Shown piece after piece: positions 1-10,252 of a stretch of 64,000 nucleotides of DNA; the stretch's first letter is position 1; each line of letters starts with the position of its first letter. This stretch comes from Panax quinquefolius. Taxonomy: Eukaryota > Streptophyta > Magnoliopsida > Apiales > Araliaceae. The translations under genes and the position numbers were made by a program. The stretch covers positions 28,739,568 through 28,803,567 of the forward strand of contig CM035170.1 in the NCBI GenBank assembly GCA_020205615.1, read 5' to 3'. The notes beneath the pieces are model-generated. The model had not been told where the DNA came from. It made no database searches and worked only from the letters and a program-made list of their open reading frames with translations.

Positions 1-510
1 TGAAAGGAGTCCGGAGTGAGTGCAAGATCAAATCTTGGCTCAACTCTCCATCCATGACAAAACCAAATTGTCCTAATTGATCAATCAAATTGATTATGTT
101 AAGAACTTTTTGTCTGCATTTATAAAGGCTATCGGCCATTCTAGATCGGAAGAGCTCCTTAGATATCCGATATCTATCGGTCCCCATTTTCCTCACCATC
201 AACTACTTGATGTGCGGGAATATAGTAGGAGCATCCATAGTTTCATGCCGACGGACAAGCTCAAGCACTCATGGATGCGAGCATGATGCATCGAGCCAAT
301 CAGGCATCATCTTGCCACTTTCTAAAAGTAGCAATCTCTTCCTCGAGGCATTGTTCGCAACCATTGCAGGATAGGCGATTAAGGACATAAGATAGCTTTT
401 CACGACTATGAGAACTATTCTCAAATTCCTTAACCAATCCGTAGTAATTCTTGGTTTGATTAATTTAGCATCTAATATGCTTCGCAGTGATAGTAATTTT
501 AGACATTGTA
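1..510 (-). pseudogene. gag: Copia gag remnant of element F (partial, runs off window)
   Basis: The minus-strand translation begins near 510 (MSKITIT) and, across several frames, shows the order of a copia Gag: an NLRIVL segment like the W-x-x-N-L-x-x-x-L region, a DWLDAS segment, ELFRSRMA, then NIINLIDQL and FVMDGELSQDLIL, close to the usual 'L-x-x-L-x-x-x-G-x-x-I-D-x-E...I-L-x-S-L' block. Gag would form the virus-like particle in the cytoplasm. Stops (for example just after the first dozen codons) and frameshifts break it everywhere, and the C-terminal part lies beyond the window. The lineage within copia cannot be fixed from this piece. Confidence 0.6.
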
Positions 511-710
511 AAATTTCTCAGAAATGAATTTGTAATTAACAACATTTTAACATACATTCTTTTATTAATTACCAAAATAAATTAGGTCTTGTTTTAAATT
601 GGTATCTCCCACTATTTTCTTCAAACTATATTACCCTCACTTATATAGTTCGGCAAAATCTAATTAAAGATCTGCTAGTGAGAATAAGGATCCCATTTCA
701 AATGTATATA

Positions 711-1010
711 GCCTTGTGGTGACACAACAAACTATATATAAATAAATAGGTAGACAACTTTTGTCAATTACATCAACTATGCAACTCCTTGTATTTTGCC
801 TCTTAGATTATTTTGATCAAGTGGTGGCACATCCGAATCAAAATTATCCAAGTTAAGTCCGACCTAGCACTCCATATATTCAAAAAGAAAAATATCATCC
901 TTGTGGTGACACAACAAAACAATATTGTTCAATTTTCTTTATAAGCATCAAATGTGATAAATTAACATCTTAAATACTTAATACTTGCCTTGTGGTGACA
1001 CAACAAACTC
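711..1010. repeat. Three dispersed copies of a CCTTGTGGTGACACAACAAA motif
   Basis: Near-identical 20-22 nt copies lie at 711-731, 899-920 and 988-1010, with unrelated AT-rich sequence between them. No protein or known site explains them. Confidence 0.75.
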
Positions 1011-1789
1011 ATATTAAATATTTAATACTCTATTAATTTTATCACGCTGAAGGCGACGCTCGATATTCCAAATATCTTTGAACGCTTAGGACTTAATATA
1101 AAAAAATTGAGGGTTTGTTATTAATTTGTCTCATCTTGTTTAGCGCAAGCATGCATATATATATATATAAAATACGCTGTCATATTAATAAAACATGCGA
1201 AGCATGTTTGCATAATATATAATATATATAATATAAGCATGCACATATAGAATACTATATTCTACCCGGATTGATTATGGACTTTTATTCTAGTTTGGTT
1301 ACTAGAGAGCCACCAAGTGAACCAAAAGGTCAAACCCTAAGGGTGCAAGAATTAATATTTAAATATAACTATTACATTTAAACCCGGCTTCATTACAAAC
1401 GGGTCTTCAAGCGCTCTTGTTCCTTTTTCGATCTCTAATTCTTCAAAATTAATTCTAAATATTCCTATTACAAAACTATTTTAAAATAAATAGAAACCTT
1501 GATCGCTAAATAAGGGGAAGTACATAGAGGGAGATAGAATTTACATTAAGAAAAATTAGAGAAGACGAGGCACGCAGACCCCATTTAATAAAACCCATAC
1601 ATTCATGCATCCAACTAAAATAAAATCCAATCACATCGTCAATAAATTCATAATCAATCCCATTTATTATCATACACATCACCATATGCATCAATAAATA
1701 ACATTCATCTCATGAATAATAAACATTTAATATATATATTGATATCATTTAATGGGCAAATTTAGTTAGTATAAAATCTAATTTTGAAT

Positions 1790-2490
1790 CAAAATAAACT
1801 CCTTTATTTTAATCCAAATTTAAATCAAAATAAAACTATTTTATTTTAATTTATCCAATTTTGAATAAAATAAACTATTTTATTTTAAACAAAATCTTTA
1901 ATCAAAATAAACTCCTTTATTTTAATTAATTATGGAATCCAATTCCATGTAAAAAAATCTTTAATTAAAATAAACTCTTTTATTTTAATTAATTATGGAA
2001 TCCAATTCCATGTAAAAAAAAAAATTTCAGCCTTCTATTAAAGGAAATACTTGATTATCTTTCTCCTATTCACAAATAAACTCCTTTATTTTGAATAATA
2101 TGAAATCTTATTTCATATTTAAATAAACTCTTTTATTTAAGGAAATTAGGATTCTCTTTTCCTATTCACAAATAAACTCTTTTTATTTTGAATAATATGA
2201 AATCTATTTTCATATCTAAATAAACTCCTTTATTTAAGGAAAGATCAATTTCAACTCCAATTAGTTATCATGGAATCCAATTCCAACTCTAATTAGTTAG
2301 CATGAAATTCTAATTTTATAATTAAAATAAAAGGTTTTATTTTAATATTAAAATAAACCTTTATTTTAAGATTAAAATAAACCTTTTATTTTAATTATAA
2401 AATTATTAAAAATTAAAATAAAACTTTATATTTTAATATTAAAATAAACCTTTTATTTTAAAATTAAAATAAACTTTTTATTTTAATTAT
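1790..2490. repeat. AT-rich block of short palindromic units
   Basis: Units such as AAATAAACTCCTTTATTT and ATTAAAATAAACCTTTTA recur many times at spacings of about 25-60 bp. Most contain an AAATAAA arm facing a TTTATTT arm around a 2-5 nt centre, so the block is a chain of small hairpins. No open frame is seen. Confidence 0.7.
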
Positions 2491-2497
2491 ATAATAA

Positions 2498-2572
2498 TAT
2501 ATTATATATATATATATAACTATTATATATATATATATAATAACCGTATATCATATATATATATATATGTAT
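2498..2572. repeat. (TA)n microsatellite tracts
   Basis: Three alternating TA tracts separated by short interruptions, followed at 2635-2652 by a run of 18 T. Confidence 0.9.
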
Positions 2573-2778
2573 ACTAATTTCGTTCCTTTTTTCCGTGACA
2601 AGAATTCTCCTGCCATCGCCAATCAAATACTTCATTTTTTTTTTTTTTTTTTATAATTATTCCGCTTATGCGTACATGCATAAAATACCGTGTACGTACC
2701 ATGATAAACTGAACTTGCTTAAAATTTGGAAGACATAAAGACGTGGCCTTTTCGTTTATTTTCTTGAAAAAGTCATTG

Positions 2779-2783
2779 TTTAT
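2779..2783. repeat. Probable target-site duplication of element A (left copy, imperfect)
   Basis: TTTAT precedes the 5' LTR. The right flank has CTTAT at 12941-12945, one base away from the LTR end. One mismatch and a one-base offset make this only tentative. Confidence 0.4.
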
Positions 2784-4020
2784 TGTAAGACCCCAATTTT
2801 TTTTAAATAAAAAGGAATTTCCTTTATTTATTATTTTGAAATAGTAAGGGTTGATTTGATTAATGTGGATAGTTAAGGGTTAAATACGCAAATATTTCAA
2901 AATAAGCAAGTGGTTATAAAATATTCATTTTGTTGGGAATATTCGTTTGGTCGTGGAATATTCGTCATCGTCGGGAATATTCGCATTTACGGCAAAGCCC
3001 ATGTGTGGGCCCCATAACTAAAAAGCGATTGGATGAAGAAAACGACAAATATAAGTTGGTTAAAAATAACGGCGAAGTTGTTACTGTTAAGATCATTGAA
3101 TATCCTGGTTGGTTAAAATACGAATACGCTGTGGTTGCACAAAGAGTTGATACGGTATTGCAGCCAAGATTGTTGAATTATTGATCCTTACGTAAGAAGG
3201 CACTACTCAATAATTTTCACAAAGAATTACCGCTCAATATTTTATTTTATTGATTCAATAATTGTCATGGTTGATATTTTATATTATTATCATTGTTCAA
3301 TAATTGTCATTACACAAGATTTCCCATTATCGATCAATAATTCATATTATTTAAATAATATTATTAGATAAAGATTATTGGCAATGTCTAGAAAGTTCTC
3401 ACAAGGAGAGGTTTCATCACCTAATCAAGGCTACTTTCCCAAGAAGGAGAAATCCTTATCTGAAAGCCCCTTTCCCGAACTACCGTTATTGATAATTGTG
3501 ATTCTGTAATATTATTTGTGAATAATTAATTATTGATTCATATGATAAAGAAATATTTATTTTATGTGGATATAAATGATGGATTTATTTATGTGGTTAT
3601 AAATGAAGAAATTATTGTTGAGGTGTTTTATCAAGATTTTACCGTATTGGAGGTATTAAAAATTAAATCGGGGTTTAAACAGATATATATGTGGGATTAT
3701 AATTTTTAATCCCAATTTGATTGATTGTGGTAATTTTTGGGTATGTTATACATACATAAGTTGAGTATATGTCCACAAAATTTTTGAACCGTTAAAAATG
3801 CAAATTTTCTAATGATTTGTTATGAATTTTAAGAGGTGTCTCGATTAATAAATTAGGGTTATAATTGATTTTGGTGGAAAATTCTAGAATTGAGTGGGCC
3901 CCACTTGTGGTTGGTGAAGAAATGTGCTGAATTTTATTTCAAATGTGGTGGGTGGCAATAGTAGCGTATAAATTAATATTGTATTAAATTCAAGTCTCGC
4001 TTCATAAGCTAACATTTTCC

Positions 4021-4028
4021 TATAAATA
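4021..4028 (+). promoter_or_regulatory. LTR TATA box (element A, 5' LTR)
   Basis: TATAAATA occurs in the context TTTCCTATAAATAGAGGGC. The same box is kept in every A, C and D LTR (11478, 33601, 37292, 40978, 44642, 53416, 60183), and a pyrimidine-rich leader follows 40-60 nt downstream, so it is the likely core promoter that starts the genomic RNA. Confidence 0.75.
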
Positions 4029-4306
4029 GAGGGCTTAGTTTAGAATTGAAAATCACACCGTAAACAAAGTTTTCTCTTTCTCTCTATATTATCGAGTGTA
4101 TTTTGTGAGTATTTTGAGTATACTTTGAGTATTGTTAGGCGATGCAAGTTCCTTCAAATATATATCCTGTTTCAACTAGAAGTAATCTTGATCTTTCGAG
4201 GTAAGGGATGTTATTTTCTTCTTAAATGATATTATTTCTTCAATATCATTATCTTTGAAATATTGATCTGAACTTTTTATCAAATTTGGAACTTTTTCAT
4301 GTTGGG

Positions 4307-4506
4307 GTTACTATTCATGAGTTACTATTCACGAAGTTACTATTCATGAGTTACTATTCACGAAGTTACTATTCACGAGTACTATTATTCATAAGCGTGA
4401 AGATGTTTTTTGTGGAATTTCCATCTTTTGGTGTCGGAGTTACTATTCACGATACGGCACTATTCACGATATCTGACTATTCACGATATCACGGCACTAT
4501 TCAATC
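4307..4506 (+). repeat. GTTACTATTCACGA minisatellite (5' LTR of A)
   Basis: About ten copies of a 14-15 nt unit (GTTACTATTCATGA or GTTACTATTCACGA), with a gap around 4396-4437. The equivalent array is present in all eight LTRs of this family. Confidence 0.85.
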
Positions 4507-4738
4507 GAAAAATAAAATTTCTTCTTTTCGTCTAAAATATCTATTCGGATACTAGCTTTGATTGTATCCATGTTTTGATCATTCTTGAATTTTACACCAC
4601 TATGATTATTTTTGAGGTATTGTTGGACATGGATAAAACAAAGTACGAATCATTAATCCTTAATCCTTGTCATTTTGTTTCAATCGGATTCGCTCTTTAA
4701 AATATTTTTCATCATCCTCGCCTTAAATGATGATATTA

Positions 4739-4940
4739 TTGAATATCTTTGCCTTTTGAAGTGCAAAGATGAATGATTTCTGAAGAATATCTTTGGCCCG
4801 TAGTGCAAAGATGAATGGTGTTTAAATGAATACGACCGATCGATGAATATCTTTGGCCTTTAGTGCAAAGATGAACAGTGTTGAGATGAATATGACCGAT
4901 TGATGAATATCTTTGGCTGTAGTGCAAAGATGAATATTTG
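4739..4940 (+). repeat. Stem-loop minisatellite (5' LTR of A)
   Basis: Four to five copies of a unit of about 40-60 nt centred on GAATATCTTTG...GCAAAGATGAAT. ATCTTTG and CAAAGAT form a 7-bp stem around a loop of about 10 nt, so a transcript would carry a row of hairpins. It is present in every LTR of the family. Confidence 0.85.
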
Positions 4941-5486
4941 ATTTGAGATGAATATTGATTGATGTTACAGGATAAAATATTGATGATGGATCGTTAAATT
5001 CATAGATTATAGTAGATTTCATTCTCTACGTAACTCTTCTATGAATTATTATTTCACCGCGAATATTGATCCGAAACTTGTTGTCTATTGTATTCTATCG
5101 ATTTTTTCTCGTTGAAGACTAACGATAATTTGTTGTATATTATCTTAGCCATAGTATTCTTTATCGGGCTAGTTGAGCTCACCCTTTTCCTTGTTGTTCC
5201 ATTTTTCTCTCTCAGAGGCGAGAATGTAAAGCTTAGTACTAGCCTATGGAATGGAATGAAGGTTCTAGAGAGAGTTGTTTAGTAGTCCTCACCATTTTGT
5301 AAAATAATGTATCAATAAATGTGATGGGGGATTTATTTGAGTATAGATATTGTCTAAAAGATAATATTTGTATTTAAACTCACAGCTTTACTGTTGTAAT
5401 AATAAAGTTGTAGTTGTTTCGCATACCATGTATTTGGCGACTCGAAATGGGTGATGGTGTATACCTATTTTGGGGCGCGTCACAAT

Positions 5487-5497
5487 TGGTATCGAGC
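5487..5497 (+). other. Primer binding site of element A
   Basis: TGGTATCGAGC lies two bases after the CACA end of the 5' LTR. It resembles the initiator-Met tRNA site TGGTATCAGAGC with one base missing. The same site appears, inverted, in elements C and D. Confidence 0.8.
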
Positions 5498-5672
5498 TTA
5501 GGGATATGATCTCCATGAGATCGGGAATAGAACTAGGAGGGGAGAGACGAGTAAATCCTTCGCTAGTGTGTCCTACCTAAGCTTATTTGTTAGTTGGTCA
5601 AGATATATAGGGATATTATGTGATATATTGATTTCCTTAATTAACCCTTGTGTTTTATGACAAGATTTGAGA

Positions 5673-6790
5673 ATGTCGATCGAGAATATTAACAATGGAG
5701 TAAATGAGACCGTGGAGATGCTGTCAGATCACCAACGAGGAGAACGTGCAACAGTCGGGCAATGTTCCTCCTGTGGAACAACACCATGGAGCGTATGATG
5801 AACGAGGGATGTTTAGAAGTGTTTTGCAGCTCATGCAAAATCGCATTTAGGAGACTCGTGTTCAAAATACAGGAGGAAATGATAGCAATTCAAGTTTGTC
5901 ACAAACCAAGCGCTTCAAAGAATCGGGACCACCAGAATTTAAGGGAAAGCCGATCCGATCATGGCGGAAACATGGGTCAAACAAATTACCAAGATATTCG
6001 ATGTTTTGGGATGCACGGAGGAACAGAAGGTTCCATTCGCCACCTTTATGTTCCGTGGTAGGCGAGGCAGACTCTCGGTGGGAGTCTGTGGAAGCGCACC
6101 CATCCAAATTGCACTCAAAGATGTCTTGGGAGACGCTTTTGAGACTATTTAATGACAAATACTTTCCCGAAAGTGTTCGTCATATGAAGGAAGTGGAGTT
6201 CATCGATTGGAACAAAACAACATGACGGTGTCTCAAAGACGAGGCAAAGTTTGCAGAGTTATCCGTGTTTGCACCTCATTTGGTGGAGGATGAGGAACGA
6301 TGACGCGGATGTTTCTTAGAGGTTTGAAACCCCGGATACGCCGATTATCTCATTTCTCATAAATTTTCTCTATTCAGATGTTGTAAATGTGCTCAATTAT
6401 TAGAGCGAGATAACGAGTACGGGCCAACCGAGGGACCATAACCGTGATCGTACTCGCAGATATAGCAGCCAATGTAATAATGATAACTCATGGAGAAAGA
6501 AATGACGGACAAAAATGGTAACCACTCGGTGGTAATCATGGTCATGAAAATGTAAGAAGCGAGTCGAGGAGATTTTAAAAGAGGAGATTTAACAACGACT
6601 ATGTGAAGACGACAAAGTTTTGGCAAGAATCGGTTTCTAAGGAGGAGAAGAACGACCACCTGGCCATATGCTACAAAATGCGAAAAGAGGGACATATCGG
6701 TCCAAACCGCCCACAACAGCTTCAAGGTATGCTATAATTGTGGAAAGGAAGGACATATCGCCGAGATTGTACGCAGAATGAAACCTAGTT
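5673..6790 (+). pseudogene. gag: gag remnant of element A with two zinc knuckles
   Basis: Gag packages the genomic RNA in cytoplasmic particles. The likely start is ATG 5673 (MSIENINN), followed by TKRFKE, a WVKQITKIF segment and VPFATFMFRG, then FNDKYFPESVRHMKEVEF and FAPHLVEDEER, matching the retrotransposon Gag capsid region. Near the end two CCHC modules follow each other, around 6667-6700 (damaged) and 6727-6768 (C-x2-C-x4-H). The frame shifts at least five times, and the shared blocks with C at 57450-58574 support the reading. No intact protein is possible. Confidence 0.7.
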
Positions 6791-6879
6791 CAATGGGGAC
6801 GGTGACTCAAAAGATCGTCCCCTAAAAGTCAAAGTCAACGATTCCGGAAGAAGGTTTGTTGTGACCGGTCATAATGCGA

Positions 6880-7440
6880 GGAACCCAAACGAGGTGATCA
6901 CGGTAAGCTATTTATAAATTCTTGCGAAGTTTATACCTTACTTGATACACCGGTGCTACCCATTCATTTATCTCTCCGCATGTGCTCAACGCTTAAACTT
7001 GACTCGAGAAATTAGACTTTGACCTATCTGTGGAAACTCCGTTAGGAGAAACTTTCATCACATCCAATCGCTTATAAATCTTGTTTGATTCAAGTTGGCA
7101 CCATCACCTTACCGTTGACCTTATCTCTTTAAAGATACTTGCTTTTGATGTGATTTTAGGGATTGATTGGTTAACTACTCATCATGCCAAAATTGATTGT
7201 TTTCGTAAGGTTGTTAGTTTTCATATTCCTAACCAACCTCGTTGTACTTAATTCAAGCAACTAAACCATTAAAATCAATCACTATCATATCTAATCATAA
7301 AGCTATTCGCTTATTGAAAAACGGATGTCAAGCTTTCTTAGCCCATGTTATGGATTTGAATAAAGACACGCCAAATTTGAATAATATTCCTCGTTGTTAT
7401 CGACTTTCCCCGACGATTTTCAAGAACTTCCCGCCTACCC
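6880..7440 (+). pseudogene. Aspartic protease remnant of element A
   Basis: The retropepsin would cleave the Gag-Pol precursor. The frame around 6925-7000 reads INSCEVYTLLDT followed after a small insertion by a G-A-T-H-S-F-I-S type block, the usual chromovirus DTGATHSFIS site. The extra bases inside the DTG codons (6943-6956) destroy it here. Downstream LDFDLSVETPLGE and a GIDWL-like segment continue the domain. The matching copy in C carries DIG in place of DTG. Confidence 0.65.
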
Positions 7441-8250
7441 TTTAACGTGAAGTTGAATTCTTTATTGATCTTGAACCCGGTACAAAGCCAATTTCTAAAA
7501 CCCCATATCGAATGGCTCCTATTGAACTTCAGAGTTAAAGGTCCAACTACGTGAATTGTTGGACATCGGTTTCATTCGTCCTAGTACATCTCCTCGGGGT
7601 GCTCCTGCTTTATTTGTAAAAAGAAAGACGGAGTATGCGACTTTGTATTGACTATCGAATTGAACCATGTCACCATCAAGAATAGGTATCCTCACCTCGT
7701 ATTGATGACTTGTTTGACCAGCTTGCAAGGGGCACACAATTTTTTCAAAATCGATCTTCGCTCGGATATCATCAAATGAAAATTAGAATCGAGGATATTC
7801 CAAAGATCGCCTTCGTAACTCCTCGGTATGGGCATTATGAATTCTTAGTCATGTCTTTCTGACTAACTAATGCTCCTGCGACTTTCATGGATATGATGAA
7901 CCGGTATTCAAGGAATATTTGGATCGGTTCGTTGTTGTCTTTATTGATGACATCCTTATATATTCCAAAAGTCGTGAAGATCATGAGCACCATTTGAAGT
8001 CGGTACTCAAAGGCTTCGTGAAAACCAACTATATGCCAAATTGAAGAAATGCGAGTTCGCTTGAGGAAGTAGCATTTCTTGGGCATGTGGTGTCAAAACA
8101 TGGAGTATCCGTTGATCCACAAGATTGAAGCAATACAAAGTTGGGAGCAACCAAGTCGGTGGATCAAGCACGAGCTTTTTGGGCTTAGCCGGTTATTATC
8201 GGAGATTCGTGGAAGGGTTTTCTCGAATCGCTACTCCATTAACTCAAATA
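7441..8250 (+). pseudogene. Reverse transcriptase remnant of element A
   Basis: RT copies genomic RNA to cDNA inside the particle. The region begins with [14 protein letters not shown] and [13 protein letters not shown] segments, passes through LRIDYR- and FSKIDLRSGYHQ-like stretches (each in another frame), and has an intact F-I-D-D catalytic box at 7940-7951 followed by ILIYSKS. FLGHVVSKHGV follows at about 8070-8110. Many single-base indels prevent translation. Element C lacks most of this segment, so A is the only copy here that shows it. Confidence 0.7.
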
Positions 8251-8860
8251 ACTCGAAAGGATACAAAATTCGCTTTGGAGCGTGAAGAATGCGAGAAAAG
8301 TTTCCAAGAGCTTAAGAGGAGACTTATTTCTAAGACTGTTCTAACAATACCATCCGGTTCGGATGGATTTGTTATCTACAAAGTGATGCTTCGTGCAAAG
8401 GGTTAGGATGTGTTCTCATGCAACGTGGGAAAGTCATAGCTTTATGCCTCGCGACAACTTAAAGAGTATGAGAGGAATTATCCTACTCATGATCTAGAGT
8501 TAAGCAAATGCGTTTCAGCTAAAAGATATGGAGGCACTATCTATATGGGGAGAAAGTGGAGATATATTCGCACCATAAAAGCCTTAAATATTTCTTCACT
8601 CAAAAGAACTCAACACGCGGCAATGACGCTGGCTCGAGCTATTGAAAGACTACGACCACACTATTCAATACCATCCCGGTAAAGCTTAACGTGGTAGTTG
8701 ACGCATTGAGTAGAAGATCATATGCGGAACGAAAAGATGATGTCAAGTATAATACGACAGAGCCAACTTTAATAGAAAAAGTTAAGGTTGCTCAAGCCAC
8801 CGAATCTTGAGTCGATGCGTATGAAGAAGAAAGTACAAGAAGGAGCTATTCCTAAGCGAG
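8125..8860 (+). pseudogene. RT connection and RNase H remnant of element A
   Basis: The open frame at 8125-8406 reads FLGLAGYYRRFVEGFSRIA and ends TIPSGSDGFVIY, the connection and the start of chromovirus RNase H. The D of the YSDAS-type motif lies near 8385. Further fragments (LKEYERNYPTHDLEL, the ALSRRSYAER block near 8705-8735) follow in shifted frames. RNase H would remove the RNA strand after copying. Stops and indels make this copy inactive. Confidence 0.65.
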
Positions 8861-9790
8861 AATTGATGAAGAAGGAATACTTGAGTCCACTCTAGACTTT
8901 GTGGTTCCTAACGACTGATTTGAAGTACAAGATTATGATGGAGGCACACAATACACCATTTGCAATCCATCCTCGAAGTACTAAAATGTATCGTGATCTT
9001 CGACATACATTTTGGTGGAATAATATGAAGAGAGAGATTGCAAAGTTTATCTCGATGTGTTTAACTTGCCAACGGTAAAGGCGAGCATCTAGTACCTAAG
9101 GGTCCGTTGCAACCACTTGAGATTCCTGAATGGAAGTGGGAACACATTACCATGGATTTCGTTACGGGTCTTCCTACTAAGCTTCTCAAGGCATCAATGC
9201 TATTTGGGTTATTGTTGATAGATTAACCAAGTCTCGCTTCATTTCTTGCCGATACGGAGACTTATTCACTTGAACGCCTTGCTAGTATGTACGTAAATGA
9301 GATTGTGAGGTTGCATGGCATGCCTGTATCCATAGTTTTGATCGTGACCCAAGATTCACTTCAAGATTTTGGGTTAGCTTGCAAAAAGCTATGGGCACGG
9401 ATTTGCGATTTAGTTCTAAGATACCATCCCCAAACGGACGGACAATCGAGAGGACTATTCAAACTCTTGAAGATTTATTAAGACTCATGTCCTAGACTTC
9501 AAGGGCGCTTGGGATAAGTATTTACCATTGGTGGAATTCTCCTACAACAACAGCTTATCGTGCAAGTATAGGTGTGGCTCCATTCAAGCATTATATGGAC
9601 GAAAAATGTCGCTTCTCCAATATGTTGGGATGAGGTGGGTGAAGCAACATTGTTGGGACCCGAGTTAGTACGTATGACTCACCGAAAAGATCCAAATAAT
9701 TCAACAACGATACAAACTACTCAAGATCGACAAAAAGAGTTATGCGGATCTTCATCGAAAGGACGTGGAATTTAATGTAGGGGATCATGT
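8861..9790 (+). pseudogene. Integrase remnant of element A
   Basis: Integrase would join the cDNA to the chromosome. YRDLRHTFWW...CLTCQR at about 8987-9076 is the end of the HHCC zinc domain. [20 protein letters not shown] (first acidic D) at about 9101-9160 opens the core. RLHGMPVSIV near 9310 precedes the second acidic region (the DRD block is altered), and YHPQTDGQS at about 9421-9450 precedes the catalytic E, which is lost by a frameshift. At least four frame breaks are present. Confidence 0.7.
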
Positions 9791-10240
9791 ATTGTTGCGA
9801 GTTGCTCCATGGAAGGGAGTTACAAGATTTGGGAAGAGAGGAAAGCTCAATCCACGATTTATCGGTCCATTTCAAATTCTCGACCGAAAGTAGGAAATGT
9901 AGCCTATAGACTTGCAAGCACCTCGAAGTATGTCTCGTGTTCATAATGTGTTTCACATATCTCAGCATTTCAGTAAATATGTGAAAGACCAACCACGCGT
10001 ATTGAGTTAGAACCGGACGAGATAGCCAAGACTTAACGTGATGAGGAGGTACCTATCAAGATCTTGGATAGGAAGGAGCATGTCCTACGCCAAGAAAGGT
10101 CATACCACAAGTTAAAGTTTTGTGGAGGAATCATGCTATAGAGGAAATGACCTCGGGAATTGAAACGGAAATGAAAGCGAGGTATCCTCACCTTTTCAAA
10201 ACACTGTGTACGTACGCCAATTTCGAGGACGAAATTTCAT
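9791..10240 (+). pseudogene. Pol C-terminal tail with chromodomain-like remnant (element A)
   Basis: GKLNPRFIGPFQILDR at about 9840-9890, VHNVFHIS and KYVKD mark the integrase C-terminal domain. ILDRKEH-, VKVLWRNHA- and EMKARYPHLF-like pieces follow across frames, the usual Tekay/Del C-terminal chromodomain position, and in other chromoviruses this domain steers integration to heterochromatin. The final segment VRQFRGRNFI runs up to the PPT. The same tail is the only protein-derived piece kept in the internal regions of D. Confidence 0.6.
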
Positions 10241-10252
10241 AAGAAGGGGAGG
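10241..10252 (+). other. Polypurine tract of element A
   Basis: AAGAAGGGGAGG lies immediately before the 3' LTR and would prime plus-strand cDNA. The same purine run is seen inverted next to the C and D LTRs. Confidence 0.85.

Larger units (their letters stand above)
511..2783. other. Noncoding AT-rich stretch, probable leader of element F
   Basis: No convincing coding frame is present. The stretch holds three copies of a GTGGTGACACAACAAA motif, a long AT-rich block of short palindromic units, (TA)n tracts and an 18-T run. Its place between the gag start and the PBS of F implies an untranslated leader, but at over 2 kb this is long, and a further decayed insertion inside it cannot be excluded. 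Confidence 0.4.
2784..5484 (+). repeat. 5' LTR of element A
   Basis: This is a 2.7-kb copy of the repeat seen again at 10254-12939. It contains a TATA box at 4021, a GAG/GTAAGGG splice-donor-like site at 4198-4207 and two internal minisatellites (4307-4506 and 4739-4940), and ends in CACA just before the PBS. Short frames in it are not conserved between the two LTRs. Confidence 0.92.

Noticed and set aside
143..155. AGATCGGAAGAGC, identical to the start of a common Illumina adapter
   Set aside because: The minus strand reads ELFRSRMA in the frame of a copia Gag at the expected place, and sequence on both sides continues the gag homology, so it is a chance match and not adapter contamination.
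2930..3184. 84-codon frame in the 5' LTR of A with a GWLKYEY segment
   Set aside because: The homologous part of the 3' LTR (10400-10660) and the D LTRs does not keep it open, and there is no known domain.
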